Shown: positions 16,835 through 26,199 of the stretch, piece after piece | Numbering within the stretch: the stretch's first letter is position 1 | Layout: each line of letters opens with the position of its first letter | Assembly (NCBI RefSeq): GCF_900446215.1 | Contig: NZ_UAQZ01000013.1 | Location: forward strand, 186,001-250,000 | Length of the DNA: 64,000 nt | From: Burkholderia cenocepacia | GTDB taxonomy: Bacteria > Pseudomonadota > Gammaproteobacteria > Burkholderiales > Burkholderiaceae | Reading direction: 5' to 3' | Translations under genes and position numbers: made by a program | Notes under the pieces: model-generated | Databases searched by the model: none | The model's input: only the letters and a program-made list of their open reading frames with translations | What the model was told of the DNA's origin: nothing

Positions 16835-19317
16835 CGCGCGCGCGCGCCCTGCCCGCGTGGTCGCTGCTGGCGACGGCCGCCGGCGCCGTGCGCGACCCGC
16901 GCGACCTCCCGGACGACCACGGCGGCTGGATCGCCGCGCCGGTGCCCGGCACGGTCGCGCAGGCGCTCGCGTTGGCTGGCCGGCTCGACGAAGCCGCGTC
17001 GCTCGACGAGCGCGACCACTGGTACCGGCTCGAGCTGCGCGGGCGCGGGCCGCGCATCCTGCGCTTTCACGGCCTCGCGACGCTCGCGCAGGCCTGGCTC
17101 GACGACACGCCGATCCACCACTCGGACAGCATGTTCGTCGCGCACGACGTACCGGTGTCGCTCGACGGCACGCACCGGCTGACCGTGTGTTTCCGTGCGC
17201 TCGCGCCGCACCTGCGCGACGCGCGCGCGCCGCGCCGTGCGCGCTGGCGCACGCGGCTCGCGGAACCGGCCGCGCTGCGCACGATCCGCACGTCGCTGTT
17301 CGGGCACATGCCGGGCTGGTTTCCGCCGTATGTCCCGACCGGCCCGTGGCGGCCCGTCGACGTGCTCGATCCGGCCGACGGGCCCGTTCCGAGCGATTGC
17401 AAACTGCATGCACGCGTCGACGGCGACACAGGCTGGCTCGACGCGGAACTGACGTTCGCCGCACCGCTACCCGAACCGCTCGTCGCGCGGCTGTCGTGCG
17501 GCGACCATCACGCGACGCTCGAACGCGCCGGCGCCGGCCAGTTGCGCGCGAGCGTCGCGATACCGAACGTGCGTCGCTGGTGGCCGCATACGCACGGCGA
17601 ACCGGCGCTCTACGAGATCACGCTGCATATCGGCGACGCGCGCCTGCCGCTCGGCTCGACGGGGTTCCGCACGATCGAGATCGATTCCGGCGCAGACGGC
17701 AAGGGGTTCGGGCTGCGCATCAACGGCGTGCCCGTATTCGCGCGCGGCGCATGCTGGAGCAGCGCCGCGCCGCTCGCGCTGCACGCGGACGACGCGACCT
17801 ACGGCCGCCTGCTCGGGCTCGCGCGCGACGCCGGTTTCAACATGATCCGCGTCGGCGGCACGATGACCTACGAGGCCGACGCGTTCCACGCCTGGTGCGA
17901 CCGGCTCGGACTGCTGGTCTGGCAGGAATTCGGCTTCGCGAACTTCGATTACGCGCTCGACGATCCCGCGTTCGCGGCCAACGTCGATCGCGAAGCGAGC
18001 CAGTTGCTGTTGCGTCACGGCGCGTCGCCGTCGCTGGCCGTGCTGTGCGGCGGCAGCGAGATCGCGCAACAGGCCGCGATGTCCGGGCTCGGGCCGAAGC
18101 AGCGCTTCCTCGAGCTGACGGCCTACCGGCTGGCCGGCCACGCGGCCGCGCACCGCCCCGATGTTCCGTACGTGCCCGATTCGCCCGACGGCGGCGTGCT
18201 GCCGTTCACGCCGCGCGAACGCGTGTCGCACTACTACGGCGTCGGCGCGTACCTGCGTCCGCTCGACGATGCGCGCCGCGCGGACGTGCGCTTTGCGAGC
18301 GAATGCCTCGCGTTCGCGAACGTGCCGTGCGATGCGACGCTCGCCGAACTCGGCTGGCCGGGCGTGCACGAGCCGCGCTGGAAGGCGGCCGTGCCGCGCG
18401 ACCCCGGCACGTCGTGGGATTTCGAAGATATCCGCGACCACTATCTGCAGACGCTGTACGACGTCGCGCCGGACCGGCTGCGGCGCGAGGACCCGGCACG
18501 CTATTTCGAGCTGTCGCGTGCGGTGATCGCTGACGTGATGCGCGAGACCTTTTCCGAATGGCGACGCAGCGGCTCGCGTTGCGCCGGCGCGCTCGTGTGG
18601 CAGTTCCAGGACGTGATGCCCGGCGCCGGATGGGGCGTGATCGACGCCGCGCACCGGCCGAAATCGGCCTGGTATGCGCTGCGCCAGGTGCTGCAGCCGA
18701 TCCAGGTACTGCTGGTCGACGAAGGCCTGAACGGGCTCGACGTGCATGTCGTCAACGAACGCCCGGCGCCGCTGTCGGCGGCGGTCGAACTGGTCGCGCT
18801 GCGCGACGGCCGCACGCCGGTCGCACGGGCCGGCGGCCCGGTGCGGATCGCCGCGCACGACACCGTGCGGCTCGGCTCGGCCGAGCTGCTCGGCCGCTTC
18901 TTCGACTGGACCTACGCGTACCGCTTCGGCCCATGCGAACACGATACGGTCGTTGCAACGCTGCGCGCCGACGACGGCACGCTGCTGTCGCAGGCGTTCC
19001 ATTTTCCGTCCCGCACGCATCCGGCCGTGCTGGCGCGCCGCGAACCCGGGATCGAGGCATGCGTGTCACGCACCGGCGAGACCTGGCACGTCGACATCGA
19101 TACGCGGCACGTCGCACGCCACGTGCAGATCGACGCGCCGGGTTTCATGCCGAGCGACGACTGGTTCCATCTCGCGCCGGGCACGCCGGCGCGCATCGCG
19201 CTCGTTCCGTTGCAAACCGACGGGAAGCCCGCGACGGCTGGCGACAGCGCGCCACCGACGGTAGACATCCGCGCGGTGAACGCCGCGCGCGCGGTGCGGG
19301 CCACGCAGGCCGGGTGA
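16831..19317 (+). CDS. Glycoside hydrolase family 2-like protein (beta-mannosidase type)
   Basis: An 828-aa protein with GH2/beta-mannosidase architecture: an N-terminal jelly-roll sugar-binding domain (APVPGTVAQAL...RDHWYRLEL), an Ig-like domain, then a TIM barrel. Candidate acid/base is the Glu in LCGGSEIAQQ and candidate nucleophile is the Glu in FASECLAF, at positions equivalent to beta-mannosidases. No signal peptide is visible, so it is probably cytoplasmic. The GTG at 16831 overlaps the DUF1839 stop (GTGA), and no ATG lies nearby. It is last in the coupled five-gene cassette. It may trim or modify a mannose-containing intermediate, but the substrate is unknown. Confidence 0.85.
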   Translation: MTRARALPAWSLLATAAGAVRDPRDLPDDHGGWIAAPVPGTVAQALALAGRLDEAASLDERDHWYRLELRGRGPRILRFHGLATLAQAWLDDTPIHHSDSMFVAHDVPVSLDGTHRLTVCFRALAPHLRDARAPRRARWRTRLAEPAALRTIRTSLFGHMPGWFPPYVPTGPWRPVDVLDPADGPVPSDCKLHARVDGDTGWLDAELTFAAPLPEPLVARLSCGDHHATLERAGAGQLRASVAIPNVRRWWPHTHGEPALYEITLHIGDARLPLGSTGFRTIEIDSGADGKGFGLRINGVPVFARGACWSSAAPLALHADDATYGRLLGLARDAGFNMIRVGGTMTYEADAFHAWCDRLGLLVWQEFGFANFDYALDDPAFAANVDREASQLLLRHGASPSLAVLCGGSEIAQQAAMSGLGPKQRFLELTAYRLAGHAAAHRPDVPYVPDSPDGGVLPFTPRERVSHYYGVGAYLRPLDDARRADVRFASECLAFANVPCDATLAELGWPGVHEPRWKAAVPRDPGTSWDFEDIRDHYLQTLYDVAPDRLRREDPARYFELSRAVIADVMRETFSEWRRSGSRCAGALVWQFQDVMPGAGWGVIDAAHRPKSAWYALRQVLQPIQVLLVDEGLNGLDVHVVNERPAPLSAAVELVALRDGRTPVARAGGPVRIAAHDTVRLGSAELLGRFFDWTYAYRFGPCEHDTVVATLRADDGTLLSQAFHFPSRTHPAVLARREPGIEACVSRTGETWHVDIDTRHVARHVQIDAPGFMPSDDWFHLAPGTPARIALVPLQTDGKPATAGDSAPPTVDIRAVNAARAVRATQAG

Positions 19318-19320
19318 CGC

Positions 19321-19345
19321 GACGCTCGCGGCCGCCGCGAGCGTC
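19321..19345. terminator. Hairpin between convergent GH2-like and BerB-like genes
   Basis: Arms of 11 bp (GACGCTCGCGG at 19321 and its complement ending at 19345) with a 3-base loop. It sits directly after the GH2-like stop and faces the convergent sigma54 activator gene. There is no clear U-tract, so it is a weak or bidirectional terminator candidate. Confidence 0.45.
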
Positions 19346-19371
19346 GTGCCGCTCCGTGTCAGTGCCGCGCC

Positions 19372-20763
19372 TCAGTCGGACGAGCCGGTGCCGCGCGGTC
19401 GCTCGATACCGTACGCCTCCATCCAGCGATACAGCGTCGCGCGCGACACGCCGAGTTCGCGCGCCGAAGCGGCGACGCGCCCACGCGTGCGCAGCAACGC
19501 GGTTTCTATCGCCTCGCGCTCGATCGACTTGCGGATGTCGGCCACCGACGGCGACGCCGCGTCGAGACAGTATTCGAGCTCGAGATCCTGCGCGGTGATC
19601 AGGCGCCCTTCCGTCATCACGACCGCCCGGCGCACGCGGTTGATCAGCTCGCGGACATTGCCCGGCCAGTCGTGCTTGTAGAGCGCCGTGATCGCATCCG
19701 TCGAAAACCCGCGCACGCGATGGCGCGCATCGCCGCGAAAGCGTTCGAGCATGTGGTGCGCGAGCAGTTCGATGTCCTTGCCGCGTGCCCGCAGCGGCGG
19801 CTGGTCGATGCGCATCACGCACAGACGGTGGAACAGGTCGGCGCGAAAACGCCCTTCCTCCATCGCATCGCGCAGGTCGACGTGCGTCGCCGACACGATC
19901 CGGACGTCGACCGGCACCGGGTCGCTGCCGCCAAGACGGTGAATCGAACGCTCCTGCAGAAACCGCAGCAGGCTCGCCTGGCTTTCGTGCGGCAGGTCGC
20001 CGATCTCGTCGAGCAGCAGCGTGCCGCCGTTCGCGGCTTCGACGTAGCCGATCTTGCGCGCGTTCGCGCCGGTAAACGCGCCACGCTCGTAGCCGAACAG
20101 TTCCGATTGCAGCAGGTGCGGCGGAATCGCACCGCAGTTGACCGCGACGAACGGGCCGTTGCGCCGCTCCGAATGGCGGTGGATCGCCAGCGCCGTGAGT
20201 TCCTTGCCGGTTCCCGTTTCGCCGAACACGAACACCGGTGCGTCGGTGCGCGCGAAACGCCGCACCGTATCGAACAGCCGCAGCATCGCGCTGCAGGTGC
20301 CCACGATGCCCTTTTCCTCCGATTCGAGCTGTTCGCGATCGCGCGCGAACAGGCATTCCATGCCGTAGGCATGGCCGACCGTATCGGCGATCCGCTGATG
20401 CGACGCCGGTAATGTCACGTAATCGAAACAGTAGTCGCGCAACAGCGCCCGCACGTTCGGCGACGCGGTCTGGCCGACATCCACGAGCGCCACCCAGACG
20501 ACGTCGCGCATCGACGCGCAGGTCGACGCGATGCTGCCGATCGCATCGGCGTGGCCGCCGCTCAGATCGAGAATGCCGCACGTAATTTCGCCGGACGTGT
20601 CGCGCAGCTCGCTCGCATGGGCGACGACCGACACTTTCCAGTCGCGGCGCGACAATTCCTTTCGCAGCATCACGGACGGCGATTGCGTCCAGTAAATCAG
20701 CGGACGCTGCCCGTTACCGCTCCCCGCGCCGGCGCTCTTATCGCGCGTTATTGGCATATTCAT
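19372..20763 (-). CDS. berB: Sigma54-dependent transcriptional activator, BerB-like
   Basis: A 463-aa enhancer-binding protein. Residues 1-140 form an atypical receiver-like domain. The central AAA+ domain has Walker A (GETGTGKE), the sigma54-contact loop GAFTGA and Walker B (GGTLLLDEIGDLP). The C-terminal Fis-type helix-turn-helix reads RVAASARELGVSRATLYRWM. An intact GAFTGA means it should act on sigma54 promoters, several of which lie nearby. From memory it corresponds to BerB, a c-di-GMP-binding partner of RpoN controlling Bep exopolysaccharide. The symbol rests on synteny. Confidence 0.87.
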   Translation of the reverse strand: MNMPITRDKSAGAGSGNGQRPLIYWTQSPSVMLRKELSRRDWKVSVVAHASELRDTSGEITCGILDLSGGHADAIGSIASTCASMRDVVWVALVDVGQTASPNVRALLRDYCFDYVTLPASHQRIADTVGHAYGMECLFARDREQLESEEKGIVGTCSAMLRLFDTVRRFARTDAPVFVFGETGTGKELTALAIHRHSERRNGPFVAVNCGAIPPHLLQSELFGYERGAFTGANARKIGYVEAANGGTLLLDEIGDLPHESQASLLRFLQERSIHRLGGSDPVPVDVRIVSATHVDLRDAMEEGRFRADLFHRLCVMRIDQPPLRARGKDIELLAHHMLERFRGDARHRVRGFSTDAITALYKHDWPGNVRELINRVRRAVVMTEGRLITAQDLELEYCLDAASPSVADIRKSIEREAIETALLRTRGRVAASARELGVSRATLYRWMEAYGIERPRGTGSSD

Positions 20764-22083
20764 AACGAACCATCACTTTCTGCACTCCGCGAACCGTTCG
20801 CGTGCGCTGCGGCCGGCGGCGCATGGCCGCCTTTCCGCGCTGCGTTTCCGCAGCTTTGGCGAAGATCGAAACTGCACACGGCGAGAACCCCCGGAGGTCG
20901 AGCCGGATGTCATCCGGCCTCGTTGTCATCGAACTCGAACGGAATGCGCGGCTGCGGGAGCCACAACATTCCGGCTTTGAAGCGACCCGCCGTCAGGCGG
21001 GGCACGTCGGCAAACGGAAATTCCGTCCGCATGTGCGTCGCGTCGTACACGACAGTCGCGCCCGATGCTGAACCGGAGGGCCGCCAAACCGCGCCCGGAT
21101 TGACCGCCCCATTTCATCCGCACCTGAATTTACACCCCGTTTCGAGATGACCTTGTTACCAAAAGATAAACCTGAATCAGTCGGTTACGCTGCCCGTGGC
21201 CGCGCGCTCCGCGCGTTTGACCACTGAGATTTGATTATCTCTGACCATTCCCGTCAATCAGTGGCAAATACTACTTTTCTGCAAGATTGATTCCGTCGAT
21301 TGCCCGCGATTTCCATCGAAATCTCCCCAAAACCGCAGTACCGTGCTTCCCGGATCGCATAATCGCGCGCACCGCCGGGTAGCCGCTCCGCCTTCCGGCC
21401 GCGCACGGACCGCCCGGCCGTTACACGTCGTAATCAGCGGCGTCGCGTCGCGCCGGCGCTTTTAGGCGAATTCCCGCCGATCGGCGTGAACGCCGCGCGC
21501 CGGCACACACGTCGTGCGGTGCAGCATGATGGCCATCCTTTCTCGCCAGACCGGATGACCCGCGCGGTTCGAACGGAAGCAGACGCACCGCAGATCGCGA
21601 CAGCCATACATGCGCGCAACCGGCAGCATACCGCCGGCCGGACGTGTGCACCGCGCAGGTGCGCACGATTCCAAATGAAACGCCGCGAGGCCTCATGAAC
21701 CGGCCTGCGCGAGGCAATCGACGACGAACCGGTGCCCGGCGCCGTCATGCACGAGCGCCCATCGTGAACTCGCAATCGTCGGTCCCGCGCCCGGCGCCCA
21801 GTTCGTGCGCGATGTCCTCCGGCCGCACTTCGCTGCACGCCGCCACGATGAATCAATTATGAAAAGGCACCGGCCCCGACGGTGTGTGCTACCGCACATT
21901 GCGACGCTCGCGCGTCGCGAACATCGCCTCGTATCCCGCGCCCGGCATGCGAATCCGGAGCGTGAGTAGGCTTTCGAACAGACCGCCGGACCGTGCTTCC
22001 GGATGATGAAGATCGCCGCGCCGCACGGAACGATCGCGTCCGTGCGGCGCGACGTGCCGAAGGCATCACGCGAGGACAGCATC
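20764..22083. other. Long non-coding region between BerB-like gene and GNAT-manC operon
   Basis: About 1.3 kb with no ORF that looks like a protein. The stretch near 21130-21350 is AT-richer and probably holds promoters for both directions. I found no -24/-12 site of the quality seen elsewhere in this locus. GGAATCAATCTTGC on the minus strand at 21294-21281 has correct spacing but a poor -24. Enhancer sites or a small RNA are possible and cannot be resolved by eye. Confidence 0.5.
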
Positions 22084-22662
22084 ATGGAATGGCATTGTTG
22101 TGAATTCGAACATCTGAGCGCCGTCGATCTCTATGCAATCCTGCGCGCGCGCAACGCCGTGCTGGTGGTCGAGGATGCCCACACGCATCTCGACATCGAC
22201 GGCAAGGACGCGGGCGCGCTGCACGTCTTCGCGAGCGTGCACGACGGCGACACGACGGAAGTCGCCGCGTACGCGCGCATCCTGCCAGGCGACGACATCG
22301 ATCCTGACGTCGTGATCGACAAGGTGCTGACGAGCGAAAGCTGCCGCGACGACGACACGCTCGAGCGGCTGATCGGGCGCGCGCTCACCGCCGCGCAGGC
22401 CGCATGGCCGGACACCGCGGTGCGCACGCACGTCCCTGCGCCGCGTCAGGCGTTCTACAAACGGTTCGGATTCCGCAAGGCCTACGGCCCGTATCTCGAA
22501 CAGGGTGCGCCGTTCGTCGGCCTGGTCCGGTCGGCCGACCGCGCCGCCGGCGCGCTGCGTCACCTGCTGTCGCGGGCCGTTTCGGTCTCGCGCAACGACG
22601 ACTCGCGCGCCGACGGCCGCGCTCACACCCGGCTACCCGCCGATACCGGAGCGAACCGATGA
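22084..22662 (+). CDS. GNAT family N-acetyltransferase (ElaA-like)
   Basis: A 192-aa protein with an ElaA-type GNAT fold: MEWHCCEFEHLSAVDLYAILRARNAVLVVE, then AAYARILPGDD, and a C-terminal QAFYKRFGFRKAYGPYLEQGAPFVGL acetyl-CoA-binding and closing segment. The ATG at 22084 follows GAGGAC. An upstream in-frame start at 22003 lacks a ribosome site. About 40 extra basic and polar residues follow the GNAT domain. The stop overlaps the manC ATG, so it is co-translated with the GDP-mannose gene. The acceptor is unknown. Confidence 0.85.
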   Translation: MEWHCCEFEHLSAVDLYAILRARNAVLVVEDAHTHLDIDGKDAGALHVFASVHDGDTTEVAAYARILPGDDIDPDVVIDKVLTSESCRDDDTLERLIGRALTAAQAAWPDTAVRTHVPAPRQAFYKRFGFRKAYGPYLEQGAPFVGLVRSADRAAGALRHLLSRAVSVSRNDDSRADGRAHTRLPADTGANR

Positions 22663-24179
22663 CCCGCACCCTTCATCCGGTTCCCGAGCCCGATCTGCCG
22701 AGCATCCTGCCGGTGATTCTCGCCGGCGGCTCCGGCACGCGGCTGTGGCCGCTGTCGCGCGAACAGTATCCGAAGCAGCTGATCGAGCTGGTCTCGAACG
22801 AATCGCCGCTGTCGGCAACCGCGCGCCGCCTGAACGGCATCGCGAACGCGTCGCTCGGCGATACGCTGCTGCTGGTATGCGGCGAACAGCATCGCTTCAT
22901 GAGCGCCGAGCAGGTGCACGGTCGCTCGGCGCCCGCCCGCATCCTGCTGGAGCCTGCCGCGCGCAACACCGCGCCCGCGCTGACGCTGGCCGCGTTCGAC
23001 GCGAGCGCGCTCGCGGACGATCCCGTGCTCGCCGTGATGCCGGCCGACCACGTGATCGTCGATGACGGCGCGTTCCAGGATGCGGTCGCGCGCGCGGCGC
23101 GCTACGCGCAGGAAGGCGCGATCGTCACGCTCGGCGTGCTGCCGCGTCGCGCGGAAACGGGCTACGGCTACATCCAGGTCGGCGAGCCGCGCTCCGGCCG
23201 CCACGGCAGCCAGGGCGGCTACGCGATCGGGCGTTTCGTCGAAAAACCCGACGCGACGCTCGCCGAGCGTTACCTGCAATCGGGCGACTACTGGTGGAAC
23301 AGCGGGATCTTCGTCACACGCGCATCGGTCTGGCTGAAGGCGATCGGTGCGCTCGCGCCGGACATCCACGCGGCCTGCGAGACCGCGTGGCGCGCGGGTG
23401 TCGCCGACGATCCGTTCTTCCGGATCGATGCGGCGGCCTTCGACGCGTGCCCATCGGATTCGATCGACTATGCGGTGATGGAGCGCCTCGCGGAGCATGG
23501 CGAACTCGGCATCGAAGGCATCGTGGTGCCGCTCGCGGCCGGCTGGTCGGACGTCGGCACGTGGGACGCGATCTGGGAAATCATGCCGAAGGACGACGAC
23601 GGCAACGTCGCGCGCGGCCCGATCGTGTTCGAGGATACGCAGGACAGCCTCGTGCGCTCGGAAGGCCGCCTCATCGCATGCGTCGGGATGAAGGACGTCG
23701 TCGTGATCGAGACGGCCGACGCGGTGCTGGTCGCGAACAAGCACGACGTGCAGCGTGTGAAGAACATCGTCGCGCGCCTGAAGACCGACCAGCGACCACA
23801 GGCGAGCGAGCATCGCAAGGTGCAGCGGCCGTGGGGCCACTACGATTCGATCGATTTCGGCGAGCGCTTCCAGGTGAAGCGGATCGTGGTCGAACCCGGC
23901 AAGCGGCTGTCGTTGCAGATGCACTATCACCGCGCCGAGCACTGGATCGTCGTGCGCGGCACCGCGAAGGTGACGCGCGGCACTGAAACATTCCTGCTCG
24001 GCGAGAACGAATCGACGTACATCGCCGTCGGCGAAGTGCATCGACTCGAGAATCCCGGCCGGATTCCGCTCGAAATCATCGAGGTGCAGTCGGGCAACTA
24101 TCTCGGCGAGGACGATATCGTTCGCTTCGAGGATCAGTATGGGCGGGCGGTCGAGGCACTGCCGGCCCAACAGACATAG
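22659..24179 (+). CDS. manC: Mannose-1-phosphate guanylyltransferase/mannose-6-phosphate isomerase
   Basis: A bifunctional enzyme (506 aa) supplying GDP-mannose for polysaccharide synthesis. The N-terminal nucleotidyltransferase has the signature LAGGSGTRLWPLSREQYPKQ (around residues 22-41), with further motifs AVMPADHVI, FVEKPD and WNSGIF. The C-terminal cupin isomerase domain contains RPWGHYDSID, VEPGKRLSLQMHYHRAEHWIVVRG and the closing EVQSGNYLGEDDIVRFED. The ATG overlaps the GNAT stop (ATGA). GDP-mannose need and the beta-mannosidase-like gene upstream suggest a mannose-containing polymer. Confidence 0.95.
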   Translation: MTRTLHPVPEPDLPSILPVILAGGSGTRLWPLSREQYPKQLIELVSNESPLSATARRLNGIANASLGDTLLLVCGEQHRFMSAEQVHGRSAPARILLEPAARNTAPALTLAAFDASALADDPVLAVMPADHVIVDDGAFQDAVARAARYAQEGAIVTLGVLPRRAETGYGYIQVGEPRSGRHGSQGGYAIGRFVEKPDATLAERYLQSGDYWWNSGIFVTRASVWLKAIGALAPDIHAACETAWRAGVADDPFFRIDAAAFDACPSDSIDYAVMERLAEHGELGIEGIVVPLAAGWSDVGTWDAIWEIMPKDDDGNVARGPIVFEDTQDSLVRSEGRLIACVGMKDVVVIETADAVLVANKHDVQRVKNIVARLKTDQRPQASEHRKVQRPWGHYDSIDFGERFQVKRIVVEPGKRLSLQMHYHRAEHWIVVRGTAKVTRGTETFLLGENESTYIAVGEVHRLENPGRIPLEIIEVQSGNYLGEDDIVRFEDQYGRAVEALPAQQT

Positions 24180-24273
24180 CGGACACGACGCGCCGCCCGC
24201 GTCGCATGCGAACCCGATAGCGGTCGACGTCGTTCGCGACGCGCGTTCCGCCGTCGACCGGCGGCGCCGGGAA

Positions 24274-25518
24274 TCAACGAGGCTGCCCGACGAGTTCGCG
24301 TACGCGCGGGAGCAACGACGTATCCGCACCGACTACGTCAGGCGCGACCGAGCGGGATTGAAGCGTCATCGCACACGGCCCGGATGTCGGGGAGTCGACC
24401 ACGCAATCGTGCTTCGGGCCAACCCGTACCGGCATGCCGCCGATCCCCGACAGTTGATTGTCTGCGAGCCGGACCCCGGACACGTTCCCCCACAGGCGAA
24501 TGCCGTCGAAGCGTGCTTGCGATACGCGATTGCCGACCACGGCCACTTGCGTCACCGCGCCGGACCACGTGCTGACCTCTATCGCGCCCTGCTGCGTGAG
24601 CGGGCGGGGATCGGTCCGGCCGGTCGCCGTCTGGATGTTCGCAATCACATTATTCTCAATCCGGACACCGGACGCGCCGTAGGTTTGGAAGCTGTCCTCC
24701 TGTGCGACGAGAATCCCCGCGCTCACCTGTACGTTGCGTACGATGTTGTTCGAGATCGTCACGTCCGCGCCACCGACCACCGTAATTCCGCGCCCCCACG
24801 TGTTGCCTTCGAGCGAGTTACGCGTGATCAGCACGTTGCGGCTCAGCACCCCGTCGCCGCGGTAGCTCACCACGGCAATCATGTCGTCACCGGTGTCACG
24901 CACGACATTGCCTTGAACCAGCACGTCGCGCGCACCATGCGTCATGTGAATGCCGTCGGCAAGCGTCGACAGTACCTCGTTTCCGACGATCGCGACGTCC
25001 GAGCCGCCAAACACGAAAATGCCGGCGCTGGCACCGCCTTCGACGACGTTGTCGAGCACCTGCACGTCGTGCCCCGTGACCTCGACCTTGGTCGACTCCC
25101 GCGACGCGAGACGCGTCGTGCCGGTGCCCTTGAGCCGGAATCCGACCAGCGTCGTACCGTCGCCCCGCATCTCGATCGTCTGGTCACCCGGCCTGGTCGC
25201 CGTCAGCGTCGCGCCGTACCCCGACAACACGACATGCGGCCGCCGCACGATCAACGAACGGCCGACCACATACCGCCCAGGCGCGAACACCAGTCGCTGC
25301 CCGGGACGCAAGCCGTCCAGCACGCGTTGCAGCTCATCCGCCTGATCGGCCGAGCCGGAAGCGGGATAAACGTACGCATCCGGCACCTCCTCATGCCGTG
25401 TACCTGCTGTGGACACGCCGGGCGCCGCCACGGCGCACCCAGGCCACCACAACCCACCAGCCATGAACATGCCGGCGATCACGGCGCATACGCGAGACAG
25501 GCATCGTGAAGCACGCAT
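24274..25518 (-). CDS. Secreted right-handed parallel beta-helix protein (putative polysaccharide lyase/depolymerase)
   Basis: A 414-aa protein with an N-terminal signal peptide (hydrophobic AVIAGMFMAGGLWW, cleavage near CAVAA) and then a right-handed parallel beta-helix built of repeated coils (VQVLDNVVEGG, VAIVGNEVLS, VTISNNIVRN, VRIENNVIAN). The start at 25518 has GAGGGA upstream. It is related to the 809-aa tailspike-like protein at 42767-45196: both share the GDD(M/A)(I/F)AVV-Y segment and GASGVRIENN/GNDNVTVANN-like coils in the same order. In EPS clusters such periplasmic proteins cleave or edit the polymer. It is convergent with manC. Confidence 0.82.
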   Translation of the reverse strand: MRASRCLSRVCAVIAGMFMAGGLWWPGCAVAAPGVSTAGTRHEEVPDAYVYPASGSADQADELQRVLDGLRPGQRLVFAPGRYVVGRSLIVRRPHVVLSGYGATLTATRPGDQTIEMRGDGTTLVGFRLKGTGTTRLASRESTKVEVTGHDVQVLDNVVEGGASAGIFVFGGSDVAIVGNEVLSTLADGIHMTHGARDVLVQGNVVRDTGDDMIAVVSYRGDGVLSRNVLITRNSLEGNTWGRGITVVGGADVTISNNIVRNVQVSAGILVAQEDSFQTYGASGVRIENNVIANIQTATGRTDPRPLTQQGAIEVSTWSGAVTQVAVVGNRVSQARFDGIRLWGNVSGVRLADNQLSGIGGMPVRVGPKHDCVVDSPTSGPCAMTLQSRSVAPDVVGADTSLLPRVRELVGQPR

Positions 25519-26199
25519 AGTGAATCCGTTCCCTCGAACAATCTGGCGCACGGCGCTGGCACGCGCGCTCGAACAACCGCTTTCGCGGTAGACATGATTC
25601 ATGCCGGCTGCCTGGACATCGATCGCTCCCGGCGATGGCAACCGGCTGTATTCCGGCCAACCGTCGAGCGCCGCGCAGACCGGCGACTCCGTTGAAACGA
25701 ACGGAACGGCGCCTTCCATTGGACCATTCGATCCGGGCGGCCCTCGGTGCGTCAGCACACCAAGATATCCGGCACCAGCTCGACGTGGTGCGGCGCCATT
25801 CCACGAAGCGTTACGCGTACATCGCGCGAATACCCGCACGACAAATCGCTCGACGAATGTCGTCAGACAGCAGCCGCGATCGACTAATCCCTCCGTCGGT
25901 AAGCCATCGCACCCAGCGCGTCGCGCATGCGCTGCACAATGACTCAAGCACCGGATGTACGTCACGGCAGGTACTTTCGGTCGCGTGATCTCGCGTGGCT
26001 GTGGCCCGATCTCAACCTGCGTCGACGCCACCTGCGGCGCCAGTGGATCACGCACCTTTGGCCCCGGCGCGACGGATTCAATGTTCTCGATCTTCATGGA
26101 TTCACAAATTAGGAATCCATATCTCATCGGCATGGCATTGCATCTGCGCAACCGTCGGCAATTTGACAATCCGCCGTCCAACCACTTTCACGACGAGCG
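25519..26199. other. Divergent intergenic region with sigma54-type promoter
   Basis: About 680 bp without a credible gene, between the secreted beta-helix gene (minus) and the glycosyltransferase operon (plus). It contains the -24/-12 candidate at 26133-26148. Promoter elements for the minus-strand gene were not identified. Confidence 0.55.
26133..26148 (+). promoter_or_regulatory. Sigma54-type (-24/-12) promoter candidate for glycosyltransferase operon
   Basis: TGGCATTGCATCTGCG has exact GG-N10-GC spacing, -24 TGGCA and -12 CTGC (consensus TTGC). Predicted start is near 26159, about 40 bp before the ATG at 26200. Confidence 0.6.

Noticed and set aside
21281..21294. Minus-strand GGAATCAATCTTGC as a sigma54 promoter for the BerB-like gene
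   Set aside because: The -24 element is poor (GGA, not GGC) and it would leave a leader of about 500 nt.
21434..21856. 140-codon minus-strand ORF between the BerB-like and GNAT genes
   Set aside because: Composition is Arg/Ala/Cys-biased, with no ribosome site and no recognisable domain.
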